Assembly (NCBI GenBank): GCA_965220385.1
Contig: OZ244825.1
Coordinates: 3,286,001-3,350,000 of the forward strand
Length of the DNA stretch: 64,000 nt
Source of the DNA: PCPOR2b sp965220385
GTDB taxonomy: Bacteria; Poribacteria; WGA-4E; PCPOR2b
Reading direction: 5' to 3'
Positions 9,772 through 17,378 of the stretch are shown piece by piece. Below the pieces are notes generated by a model, which worked only from the letters and a program-made list of their open reading frames with translations, had not been told where the DNA came from and ran no database searches. Position 1 is the first letter of the stretch. Every line of letters begins with the position of its first letter. Position numbers and translations under genes: made by a program.

Positions 9772-10462
9772 CCTCTGGCGTTAGTTCATTAGTTCACTTG
9801 TACATTAGTTTATTAATGAACCAATGTACTGTGGTAAATTATAGAAATATATTGACACCTGTTTTGTAGGGGGCGTCCCCTCCGAATCGTGACTGGCTGC
9901 TTTGAGAGTCGGGAATCGGAGTTCCCTCCTACAACTCAAAAATGTCAAGTTATGGTGAACAATACAAATAAGTACACACATTAACCTTTGGTGCTAGTTA
10001 GTGAAAGGGTCTTTCCCACATTGTTGAAGCGTTCATTGATTCATTAGGGGTAGCTGATTGATTCGTCTTAGGTTCTACCCTTTGGTTGCACATGTCGCCC
10101 CTCCCCGATAAATCGGGATTCGAAACCGGGGTTTTGGGGTATTTGTTTATCCATGTACTATAAACATGTCGCCCCTCCGGGGCTAAAGGCACTGACGATC
10201 CAATAGTTTTCATGTTTCACGCATCACGTTTGACGTTATCAACAGCTGCAAACTAACACCAGTGGTTATTATTCAAATGTATCAGTAATTATAATTTTTA
10301 CCATAATTGTAAAATCCACCATAATTGACCAATGAACCACTCCCCCTCACTTTCTTTTGATATGAACCCCTTTTTTACTCTGTGGTCTCTGTGTCTCAGC
10401 GGTAAAAAATCGTTCGTGGATTGCCTTTGCGAGCGGTTAGGTAGAGGAGCGCAGCATCCATC
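9772..10462. other. 691-bp intergenic region made largely of repeats
   Basis: No credible gene. Visible items: an inverted repeat GTACATT/AATGTAC at 9800-9829; a GTAGG...CCTAC-bounded dispersed element at 9866-9933 containing GGAATCGGAG; a palindrome CCCGATAAATCGGG at 10104-10117; and two copies of CATGTCGCCCCTCC at 10091-10104 and 10165-10178, the second forming GCCCCTCCGGGGC. The last ~150 bases are AT-rich and could hold the ackA promoter, but I cannot point to a clear -35/-10 pair. Confidence 0.6.
10091..10183. repeat. Twin CATGTCGCCCCTCC palindromic repeats
   Basis: The 14-mer CATGTCGCCCCTCC occurs at 10091-10104 and again at 10165-10178. The first runs into CCCGATAAATCGGG, the second into GGGGC, each giving a small hairpin. 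A related, degraded version (CCTGTCGCCTCGCTGGGGC) occurs at 29928-29946 beside the restriction island. They look like dispersed repeats rather than regulatory sites. Confidence 0.55.
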
Positions 10463-11674
10463 ATGCTTATACTCTGTGCCAATGTTGGCAGTACCTCATT
10501 CAAATACCAAATTATCGATGTCGAAACATCAGCATCGTTGGTTAAAGGCGGCGTTGAGCGGGTCGGCAATTCACCGTCGCCATTCACGCACGATGTCCCC
10601 GGCAAACCGATTGTGACCGGCGAAATTGACGCCCCAAACCACAACGCTGCGATCGCGCACACGATAGATTTGGTCACATCCCCAGAAACCGGGGTAATGG
10701 AGGATCTCAGCGGTCTCGTGGGGATAGGTTTCAAAACCATTCTCGCTAGAGGGATTTGGCGTTCCGCATTGATAACAGACGAAGTAGTCAACGCACTCGA
10801 AGCCGATATCCCGTTCGCCCCGACCCATAATCCCGCTTACATCGCCTCGATCCGTGCCTTTCAGGAACGGCTCCCGAACACCGCTTTGGTCGCTGTTTTT
10901 GAGACATGGTTCCATCAAACAATGCCCGATTACGCCTCTGAATTTGGCGTCCCAAGGGAGTGGGTTGAGAAGCACCAGATCCGTCGCTACGGCTTCCACG
11001 GTGCGTCACATCGTTACATCTCAGAGCGTGTCCCCCAACTGCTCGACGATTCACCGTCGGATCTGCGGATTGTCTCCTGCCATCTCGGTGGGAGTTCGTC
11101 GCTGTGCGCTATCCGTGATGGTCAGTCAATTGATACGACGATGGGAGTTTCGCCGCAATACGGTCCCATTCAGTCGTCTCGAAGCGGCGATTTAGATCCG
11201 TTTGCGGTGCTATATCTGATGGATGCCGAAGGGTGGAACACCGACGAAATTCGCCGCCAACTGATTGAGGAATCAGGGATGCGAGGAATTTCAGGCGTCA
11301 GCGGTGATTTACGTGATGTCGAGGCGGCGGCAATGGAAGGGAATGATAATGCGCGATTGGCGATGGACACCTACTTCTATCAGGTCAAGAAGTATATCGG
11401 CGCTTACATCGCTGCGCTCGGCGGGGTGGATGTGATAGCGTTCACCGGCGGGATTGGTGAAAAGAGCCCGACCGCACGTGCAGCAATTTGCGATGGCTTA
11501 GAGTGGCAGGGTATATCGATAGACCGACAAAGGAATGAGAGTCATACCGGCGAAGGCGAAATCTCCACAGCCGATAGCCGGGCGAAAATCCTCGTCGTGC
11601 CAGCAGATGAGGAGATTATTGTCGCACGGGAAACCGCAAACGTAATCACCCAACACCACGCCTCAAATAAGTGA
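10463..11674 (+). CDS. ackA: Acetate kinase (acetate/propionate/butyrate kinase family)
   Basis: A 403-residue cytosolic enzyme that interconverts acetyl phosphate plus ADP with acetate plus ATP. Family landmarks are present in order: N-terminal phosphate loop ANVGSTSFKYQ, FHGASH near residue 178, CHLGGSSSLCAI near 206, TTMGVSP, SRSGDLDP near 240, and FTGGIGEKS in the C-terminal half. Several are altered from the usual form (CHLGNG to CHLGGS, LNAGSSS to ANVGSTS), so a propionate or butyrate preference is possible. ATG 10463 has GAGGAG about 12 bases upstream. No phosphotransacetylase gene is adjacent. The convergent PD40 gene ends 26 bp downstream. Confidence 0.88.
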   Translation: MLILCANVGSTSFKYQIIDVETSASLVKGGVERVGNSPSPFTHDVPGKPIVTGEIDAPNHNAAIAHTIDLVTSPETGVMEDLSGLVGIGFKTILARGIWRSALITDEVVNALEADIPFAPTHNPAYIASIRAFQERLPNTALVAVFETWFHQTMPDYASEFGVPREWVEKHQIRRYGFHGASHRYISERVPQLLDDSPSDLRIVSCHLGGSSSLCAIRDGQSIDTTMGVSPQYGPIQSSRSGDLDPFAVLYLMDAEGWNTDEIRRQLIEESGMRGISGVSGDLRDVEAAAMEGNDNARLAMDTYFYQVKKYIGAYIAALGGVDVIAFTGGIGEKSPTARAAICDGLEWQGISIDRQRNESHTGEGEISTADSRAKILVVPADEEIIVARETANVITQHHASNK

Positions 11675-11700
11675 AGGGGGTTCATAACCGATTGTGGAAG

Positions 11701-12411
11701 TTATCGCCTGACCTGCTTGAGCCAGCTCCATGCCATGATTTTTTTGCCGGTGGGAGAAATCGAAAACGGAGAGTTAAACCATGCAGGATTACCGTCAGGA
11801 TGCGGATTATTGGTGAGGTTCTGCTGATTCGCCCCATCGGCGTCCATCGCGTAGATTTCGGCATTCCCATTTCTATTAGATACAAATACAATCCGCTTAC
11901 CGTCAGGAGACCAGGAGGGTTGCTGATCATCATGGCGATTCTTGGTGAGTCTTTGTAGATTCCCACCATCGGTGTCCATCACGTAGATGTCCCGGTTCCC
12001 ATGCCTATCATTCCTATCAGAGTTAAAAGCAATCCGTTTACCGTCAGAGGACCAGGAGGGGGACCATTCATCAAAGTCATTGTTAGAAAGGTTGCGCTGA
12101 TTGCCCCCATCGGCGTCCATCACGTAGATTTGCCGGTTCCAATCCTTATCACTCCTCTCAGACACGAAGGCAATCTGTTTACCGTCAGGGGACCAGGAGG
12201 GGGACCTGTCATGAAAGTCATTCTTGGTGAGTCTTTGTAGATTCTCCCCATCGGCGTCCATCACGTAGATTTCAAAGCGTATACCGTCCCACTCCCTATC
12301 AGACTCAAAGGCAATCTGTGCCTGTGCTTCAATGGCTACTATCAGCGACGTTAGACTCAAGACTACAACGCTAGCTAAAAGGATATGTGTCAGATTATAT
12401 CTCCGGTGCAT
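11701..12411 (-). CDS. Exported TolB-like PD40 repeat protein
   Basis: Start chosen at ATG 12411, which follows AGGAGG by about 8 bases; the frame can extend eight codons upstream but without a Shine-Dalgarno. 236 residues: signal peptide (MHRRYNLTHILLASVVVLS...AQA), then four PD40/TolB beta-propeller repeats with the motif PSWSPDGKxIxFxS and I/YVMDADG. Such four-bladed fragments usually sit in the periplasm; TolB itself has more blades and partners Pal. The repeats are near-identical also at DNA level (period about 123 bp), implying recent internal duplication. Function unknown. Confidence 0.82.
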   Translation of the reverse strand: MHRRYNLTHILLASVVVLSLTSLIVAIEAQAQIAFESDREWDGIRFEIYVMDADGENLQRLTKNDFHDRSPSWSPDGKQIAFVSERSDKDWNRQIYVMDADGGNQRNLSNNDFDEWSPSWSSDGKRIAFNSDRNDRHGNRDIYVMDTDGGNLQRLTKNRHDDQQPSWSPDGKRIVFVSNRNGNAEIYAMDADGANQQNLTNNPHPDGNPAWFNSPFSISPTGKKIMAWSWLKQVRR

Positions 12412-12607
12412 TTGACATTCCTCCTCTGTTTGCAAATCGTTTTTTTAGCCTTTGGGATTGATAAAAATCAGTATTCCAAAACAAGGCATCAAACAAACAA
12501 AATCACTAACATATTCCACCGTGAAACATTATGAACACTCCCCAAATAAGTAGGATCTACGCAGTTGAATATCCCAAGCTAAAACCCCGATTGCTTAGGG
12601 TTACTGG

Positions 12608-13444
12608 TTAGCTGTCAAAAAGATAGGTCAATAGCCGTTCTCCATCCTGAAAATCGGGAATCAGAATATCCGCACCAGCGTGAAGTAGCCTGCCCCGTTT
12701 GTCCGCGTTCATCTGGTAACGGTTGTTCTCTGCGGAAGTCACACCCACAGCGATTGCGCCGACCGCCTTCGCATTTTCGATCTCTACCGAACCGTCACCG
12801 ACTACCAGAAGCTCACTTCCGGTCAGATTGAAATCATCAAGAATTTGCTGAATCACCATCTCCTTCGAGAAGTTCTGATACTCGCGCAATGCTCCGAAGA
12901 TACCCCCGTCGAAGTAGGAGGCAGCACCAAGCAGTCCCGCTTCATGCCGAACAAATTCAACATCGGTCCCACTTGCGAGATAGCGTCTCACACCACGTTC
13001 TTGCAGAGACTGTAAGAACTCAAGCGACATCGGCACACGCAGATCCGCAGCTTCAATCTCTCCCCTCTCCAGTTTGGCGATGCGTTCAGCCACAGTTGGT
13101 AGGAGCAAGCTGTTATACAGATCTTTGTAATCCAACGGTTGCTTGGGAACGCCGCCCCGTTTCTCAATTTCTTCACAGAGCTGCATCATCTGGAAAATGG
13201 TCTGCTTGCCGGTCAGATTATCCACAAATTCAACAACAACCTCTTCCAGCTGCTCCGGCGTTTCATCCGTTTCCGTTTCTCCAAGCAGGATGTCAATCAT
13301 CATGGGCACCATGACGCTCTGCCAACCATCGCGGACTAGCGAAATCGTCCCGTCAAAATCGAATAGGGCGTGGTGAATCTTTCCCCGATCAACTTCGCGG
13401 ATAATCTCAATTGATGTGTTCTCTAAGGTGTGCGATTTTGCCAC
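12608..13444 (-). CDS. HAD-superfamily hydrolase
   Basis: 278 residues starting at GTG 13444 (AAGGA upstream). HAD motifs in order: D29-F-D31-G-T (nucleophile and acid/base Asp), S158-G-T, K194 (FSKEMVI) and GDGSVEIENAK (216-226) with Mg-binding D217 and E221. A mainly helical cap lies between motifs I and II, as in phosphoglycolate-phosphatase-like enzymes. It most likely dephosphorylates a small sugar or alcohol phosphate in the cytosol. It sits 39 bp downstream of the sulfatase-fold gene on the same strand, so they may be co-transcribed. Substrate not deducible. Confidence 0.88.
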   Translation of the reverse strand: MAKSHTLENTSIEIIREVDRGKIHHALFDFDGTISLVRDGWQSVMVPMMIDILLGETETDETPEQLEEVVVEFVDNLTGKQTIFQMMQLCEEIEKRGGVPKQPLDYKDLYNSLLLPTVAERIAKLERGEIEAADLRVPMSLEFLQSLQERGVRRYLASGTDVEFVRHEAGLLGAASYFDGGIFGALREYQNFSKEMVIQQILDDFNLTGSELLVVGDGSVEIENAKAVGAIAVGVTSAENNRYQMNADKRGRLLHAGADILIPDFQDGERLLTYLFDS

Positions 13445-13483
13445 AGCTTGAAAGTTCCTTATTTGCGACGGGGGAGAAGGTTA

Positions 13484-15115
13484 TTAGGCAAGGTCCTGCG
13501 CCCAATAATACTGTCCATACAGGTGAATCAGGTTTTTCGGATTGTCGGTTAGCAGATCGCCAAAGGTTATCTTTTGAATCTCCCGCTTCGGACCCGGCGC
13601 ATCGTCGTGATACGCAGAACGTCGCGCTTGCCCCTCGGTGGGGTAAGCGATCCATTGACCGTGATCATCCCGGAATGCGTAGACCGTGCCGCTCGCTGGC
13701 GTGTGCACCTCGACGTCCGCATCTTGGAACGGACGGATGCGCGTTTCAGAGGCATCGTGATTTTCCAGAAACTCGATCCACGCGTTACGCATCCGTTCAG
13801 CCACATCAGGATGGGAATTCACAATGTTATGCTGCTGATCGGGATCGGTTTTCAGATTGTAGAGTTCGGAAGGCATCCCCTGCGGCGCACACAGGTAAGC
13901 CCACTCATCGTCTGTGATGGTGCTGGGTTCAACGTTCCGGTCAGAGCCGACCCAGCCGTCAAAAGTGGCACCCTCTACCGGCGTGTAGCCGGTCGTCCCT
14001 GCGCTGGGTGGGAATCGACTTGAGAAGGCGTAATCGTGGATCTTTGCCTTGTCTCCACCCATCAAGGGTAGGAATGAGGTCCCTTGGAGGTGTGATGGCG
14101 CTGAGATTCCAAGGAATTCCAAGATTGAGGGTAAGATATCAGGGGGTTGGACAATGCCGTGAACCCGTTCACCTGCTCCCAATCCATCGGGATGATGAAT
14201 CAAGAGGGGTATCCGGACGGTGATTTCGTAGAGCTTACCGAGTTCGGCTCCCGGCTTGCCTTGTAGGTCATGGTCTCCGAACAGGTGCCCGTGGTCGGAC
14301 GCCCAGATGATGAGCGTATTCTTAAAGAGCCCCAACCGTTCTGCCATATCCAGAAATGCGCCCACCCACCGATCCGTCAGTGTAACGTTGCCGGCATAGA
14401 GTGCACGGAGATGCGCCGCCTCCGCCTCGGACATATATGTTGGACGACCGTATTCCGGGTACAACATCTGATCTCCATCGTAATCGGGATCGGCGTATAG
14501 CGCGTAATCGTACCAAGGACAGTCGAACGGTTCATGGGGATCCCACATATCGACATAGAGGAAAAACGACTCTTGGTTGTGGTTGGTCTCCAGCCAATCC
14601 ATCGCTTCCGACATCCCCCGTCCAATGCAGAACTCACGATCGAATTGACGGGCGGCGTGGTTGCGGAGGTAGTTTTGTAGACCTGAGATATTGCGGATTT
14701 TATGGGGTTGTGCCCCCAACTGAATGTCCAGAGAGGGATCAGTTATCCATGGATCACCCTTCTGGCTATGCACAAAACTGAGCCCCCCAAAGCCGCGAGT
14801 GTAGTTATAATCGTGCATCGCAAGCATTGGGGTATCCCATATCATTTGGGTATGCACACCGTTCGCCGACAGGAGCTGCCCCCAAGTCACATCTCCAGGG
14901 CTCAAGGGCTGCCACCCGCGAGAAGGGAAACCGAAACGCCCGGTCGCCAAGTCCCACCGGTTAGGCACCGTCGGATAGGAGGCTGCGTAGAATTGCTCAA
15001 AAAGGGCTGCGTGCTGGGCAAACCCATCCAGATTGGGCGTCTGAATCCAAGAGTTGCCGTAGCATCCCAAGTGGTCCCTGCGAAAGGTATCGTTCATGAT
15101 AAAGATGACGTTCAT
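13484..15115 (-). CDS. Sulfatase/alkaline-phosphatase-fold hydrolase with Thr at the nucleophile position
   Basis: 543 residues, no signal peptide. Metal-site residues are typical: D9 and D14 in NDTFRRDHLGCYG, the SDHGHLFGDHD motif near residue 280 and a following GKPGAELGKLYE. In sulfatases the nucleophile lies in C/S-x-P-x-R and is converted to formylglycine; here the same place reads T49-V-P-N-R53, so formylglycine cannot form. Threonine is the nucleophile of nucleotide pyrophosphatase/phosphodiesterases and some other members of the superfamily, so a phosphodiester or phosphonate hydrolase is more likely than a true sulfatase. GGGAG lies 11 bases before ATG 15115. Most databases would label it sulfatase. 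Confidence 0.85.
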   Translation of the reverse strand: MNVIFIMNDTFRRDHLGCYGNSWIQTPNLDGFAQHAALFEQFYAASYPTVPNRWDLATGRFGFPSRGWQPLSPGDVTWGQLLSANGVHTQMIWDTPMLAMHDYNYTRGFGGLSFVHSQKGDPWITDPSLDIQLGAQPHKIRNISGLQNYLRNHAARQFDREFCIGRGMSEAMDWLETNHNQESFFLYVDMWDPHEPFDCPWYDYALYADPDYDGDQMLYPEYGRPTYMSEAEAAHLRALYAGNVTLTDRWVGAFLDMAERLGLFKNTLIIWASDHGHLFGDHDLQGKPGAELGKLYEITVRIPLLIHHPDGLGAGERVHGIVQPPDILPSILEFLGISAPSHLQGTSFLPLMGGDKAKIHDYAFSSRFPPSAGTTGYTPVEGATFDGWVGSDRNVEPSTITDDEWAYLCAPQGMPSELYNLKTDPDQQHNIVNSHPDVAERMRNAWIEFLENHDASETRIRPFQDADVEVHTPASGTVYAFRDDHGQWIAYPTEGQARRSAYHDDAPGPKREIQKITFGDLLTDNPKNLIHLYGQYYWAQDLA

Positions 15116-15164
15116 GGATGTGCATACTCCCTTTTTTATACATCTGCTGAGCCGAGCCGTACTC

Positions 15165-15204
15165 GCACCTGTGCAGTGGATTTGTCAATCCACTGCACAG
15201 GTGC
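15165..15204. repeat. Perfect 18-bp-stem hairpin
   Basis: GCACCTGTGCAGTGGATT (15165-15182), a 4-base loop and the exact reverse complement (15187-15204). It lies between the end of the selenoprotein gene and the start of the sulfatase-fold gene, both on the minus strand. There is no U-tract, so it is not a standard intrinsic terminator; it could be a dispersed palindrome or an mRNA-stabilising stem. Confidence 0.75.
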
Positions 15205-15211
15205 TTTGAAT

Positions 15212-15225
15212 CCCGATTTATCGGG
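15212..15225. repeat. CCCGAT..ATCGGG dispersed palindrome
   Basis: CCCGATTTATCGGG with flanks GAAT and GGCG is the reverse complement of the copy at 10104-10117 (about 20 bases shared). Related palindromes occur at 24866-24881 and 44449-44478. They form short perfect hairpins in intergenic DNA. Confidence 0.6.
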
Positions 15226-15302
15226 GCGTTGATTTTCTTACTTTGGTTCTCATTCGCCGAAACGGTAGCCGATTCTACAAATGGCAACTTGATTTACCAC
15301 TA

Positions 15303-15833
15303 TCAAACCTTTGTCAATGCATCGGTAATCTTTTCAACGATACCATCCGCACGATCACGGATTTGATCAGGTGTAAGGCTTTGGATCGGGTGATCAACGG
15401 TGGTTGGATGGAAATCGCGATAACCGAGCGATTTCGCTTGAACTTCCCCGGCAGCGAAGAATACATCTGAGCAGATCGATACGCTGGGGATGCCCCGTTC
15501 TTCTAAAGCGGTTCCGTCGTGCACACTGCACGATATACAGGAACCTCAGTCTGCAAGCCCTTCCACCACGAAGTCGCACCGATCAGCGAGTTCCGTGATG
15601 AGTTCTTGGGGCGCGGGACGTGCAAAGGTTGGTTTTGTGACACGCACCACATCGACAAGGTCAAAATGCTCACGCATGAGTTCTTCGACACGGTCGAGGA
15701 AGATGTCGCTGCCGTTTTTACTGATATTTAACAAACCCATTACCTTGCCGTTGAGGTCATCAAGGCGCGGGGCAAGATATTTCTCCGATGGGTTGTTTGG
15801 AGCGATTGGATCGAGTAGAGTTGTGTTTGCCAT
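15303..15833 (-). CDS. UGSC-type selenoprotein (in-frame UGA read as selenocysteine)
   Basis: Two open frames on the minus strand (15833-15549 and 15545-15303) are in the same frame and separated only by TGA at 15548-15546. Read through, they give one 176-residue protein with U96-G-S-C99 followed by ISCSVHDGTALEERGIPS. The UGSC family is known from marine selenoproteomes, with Cys in place of Sec in homologs. A hairpin fitting the bacterial SECIS rules begins directly after the UGA (15510-15545). The gene ends in TGA immediately followed by TAG, so the true stop is backed up. The UxxC pair suggests a thiol/selenol redox role; the exact reaction is unknown. It is divergent from the ABC ATPase gene, with 161 bp between starts. 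Annotation pipelines will split or truncate it. Confidence 0.88.
15510..15545 (-). promoter_or_regulatory. Bacterial SECIS-like hairpin
   Basis: On the minus strand, directly after the UGA: outer stem GGTTCC/GGAACC, internal loop TGTATA opposite C, upper stem TCGTGCA/TGCACGA and apical loop GTG. The apical loop begins 19 bases after the UGA and opens with G. Published rules for bacterial SECIS ask for a loop about 16-37 bases from the UGA with an early G. It would bind SelB and direct Sec insertion. Confidence 0.8.
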
Positions 15834-15911
15834 TGTAAACCTCCGATGGATTTAAGAAATGTATGTAGATAGGATAGCAATTTCGATGGCGCCTGTCAAC
15901 ATCTATTTCCG

Positions 15912-15939
15912 TTGAATCTCTTTGGCAGTGTGGTATAAT
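15912..15939 (+). promoter_or_regulatory. Sigma-70-type promoter for the ABC ATPase gene
   Basis: TTGAAT (15912-15917) and TATAAT (15934-15939) are separated by 16 bases. Transcription would begin near 15946, about 50 bases before the ATG at 15995. Confidence 0.6.
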
Positions 15940-15994
15940 ACGCGAAGCGCAAAATGCAGAATTGACAACGACTTCGGAGCCTCTTTTCGCTCAA

Positions 15995-16735
15995 ATGATA
16001 ACGACAAAAGAACTGACCAAACGTTTCGGCAAACTTGTCGCCGTGGATAGCCTGACCATGCAGGTCGAAACAGGTGAATTGTTCGGTTTTCTGGGTCCCA
16101 ATGGTGCCGGGAAGACTACAACTATCAACATGCTAACCGGTTTGATCCGTCCAACCTCCGGCACCGCGACGATTTGCGATTATGATGTCAGGACACAGGC
16201 TTCACAGGTGAAAGCGATAACGGGATTGATGCCCGACACACCGCACCTCTATGAGACGTTGACAGGGAGGCAGTTTGTTCGCTTCATTGCAGATCTCTAT
16301 GAAATTGATCCTAAACGGTCAGAGCGGCAGAAGGAGGAGCTGTTGGAGGCGTTTGATCTTACTGACGCCGCAGACTCACTAATCAAAAGCTACTCCTACG
16401 GCATGCAGAAAAAGATCCTTTTGACAGCGGTGTTGGTGCATGAGCCGCGTGTTCTATTTCTCGATGAACCGACAAGCGGCCTTGACCCGAAAAGTGCTCG
16501 CATCGCAAGGGACCTCTTGCGTGAGTGCTGCGATCGTGGATGCACAGTGTTCATGACTACGCACGTTCTTGAGATTGCAGAGCGGGTGTGCGATCGGATA
16601 GGTATCATTAACGAAGGAAAGCTTGTTGCGGTAGGAACGATGGAGGAGCTGCGTAAAAGCCGCACAACGACGGACCTGAGTTTGGAGGACATCTTTCTGG
16701 AACTAACGGACGACAGTGAAGAGGAGATTGTATGA
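15995..16735 (+). CDS. ABC transporter ATP-binding protein (ABC-2 export type)
   Basis: Start taken as ATG 15995 (MITTKELTKRFGK), though TTG 15962 is in frame and neither has a clear Shine-Dalgarno. About 246 residues: Walker A GPNGAGKTT, Q-loop region GLMPDTPHLYETLTGRQ, signature YSYGMQKK (a weakened LSGGQ, common in the CcmA/DRR group), Walker B VLFLDEPTSGLD and switch histidine TTH. These proteins energise ABC-2 exporters of drugs, polysaccharide or Na+. The permease expected next is missing: only a 16-codon stump overlaps the stop. It may work with a permease encoded elsewhere or be dying. Confidence 0.9.
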   Translation: MITTKELTKRFGKLVAVDSLTMQVETGELFGFLGPNGAGKTTTINMLTGLIRPTSGTATICDYDVRTQASQVKAITGLMPDTPHLYETLTGRQFVRFIADLYEIDPKRSERQKEELLEAFDLTDAADSLIKSYSYGMQKKILLTAVLVHEPRVLFLDEPTSGLDPKSARIARDLLRECCDRGCTVFMTTHVLEIAERVCDRIGIINEGKLVAVGTMEELRKSRTTTDLSLEDIFLELTDDSEEEIV

Positions 16736-16782
16736 CGGGAGGATTCAAGAGTTCATTGAATAAACCAATGGGGGTTGGATGA
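16732..16782 (+). pseudogene. Probable 5' stump of the ABC permease gene
   Basis: An ATG overlaps the ATPase stop as ATGA, the arrangement usual for a coupled downstream permease. It encodes only MTGGFKSSLNKPMGVG before TGA, and the convergent ferritin-like gene ends 7 bases later. The placement suggests that the rest of the permease gene was deleted. A chance ORF cannot be excluded because it is so short. Confidence 0.35.
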
Positions 16783-16788
16783 GATGTG

Positions 16789-17343
16789 TTAATTCAGCGG
16801 CGGAGTTTGGGGATCTGTCAAGCGGTGTGCTTTTCGGACCAGATCTGGATTGATGGAAAACCGTTTGGCGGCGTCAATTAGATGATTCACGTGATCGTGC
16901 ATATCCTGTTCCATCTGGGAGATACGGTCTAACAGATAGGGTCTGCCGCTCTGATAAATCGCATCCTTGATGGTCGAAACCAACTCCGCATAGATCGCAT
17001 CTGACTCACCGGTCTCAAGCGCAACAGCAATCTCAAATGCGTCATTGAGTGTGACCTGTTCTGTGTGCACACGTTCTTCGTACGCATTCAACGTCTCATT
17101 AATTCGTTCGATAGATACATTGGCTAACTGCGGACCGGGGACATCTAGCCCGAAAGTCTGGGCGCAGAGCGAACGTCCAAAACCAACGAGGAGATGATGT
17201 TGCCACTCCTCTGCGCTCATCTCCTGCCAAAATCGCGCAACTCGTTCATCGACATCGCCCAATCGGACAGATAGTGTCGCATATAGTTTTGCATGCCTCA
17301 GTTCAATATCTTGGCATAAATCAAAGGTTTCTGCTAAAGTCAT
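16789..17343 (-). CDS. Ferritin-like/rubrerythrin-related four-helix protein
   Basis: I favour ATG 17343 (MTLAETFDLCQDIELRH), which has GGGAGG 11 bases upstream; ATG 17382 is in frame and overlaps the antiporter stop as ATGA, so coupled initiation there is possible. 184 residues, all-helical, with E-x-x-H style metal-ligand pairs: DIELRHAKLY, SAEEWQHH, VALETGESD and MEQDMHDHVNHL. This predicts a di-iron carboxylate site for peroxide reduction, iron oxidation or a related reaction in the cytosol. No rubredoxin domain is present. It follows the KefB-type antiporter in what looks like one operon. Confidence 0.7.
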   Translation of the reverse strand: MTLAETFDLCQDIELRHAKLYATLSVRLGDVDERVARFWQEMSAEEWQHHLLVGFGRSLCAQTFGLDVPGPQLANVSIERINETLNAYEERVHTEQVTLNDAFEIAVALETGESDAIYAELVSTIKDAIYQSGRPYLLDRISQMEQDMHDHVNHLIDAAKRFSINPDLVRKAHRLTDPQTPPLN

Positions 17344-17378
17344 AGCTAATTCATCCTCCCTTCCATAGCATTTCATCC

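Noticed and set aside
10091..10183. Possible CRISPR-like repeats
   Set aside because: Only two copies of a 14-mer with one spacer and no cas genes; fits dispersed palindromes.
9998..10213. 71-codon minus-strand frame in the 9.8-10.4 kb gap
   Set aside because: Runs through the palindromic repeats; no start signal or domain.
12889..13314. 141-codon plus-strand frame opposite the HAD gene
   Set aside because: Shadow of the HAD gene, which has all four motifs; the opposite frame has none.
14702..15232. 176-codon plus-strand frame opposite the sulfatase-fold gene
   Set aside because: Overlaps a well-supported gene and the hairpin at 15165; composition is shadow-like.
15303..15524. A separate 73-residue gene starting at GTG 15524
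   Set aside because: It is the continuation of the selenoprotein past the UGA; it lacks its own ribosome site and begins in the middle of a conserved segment.
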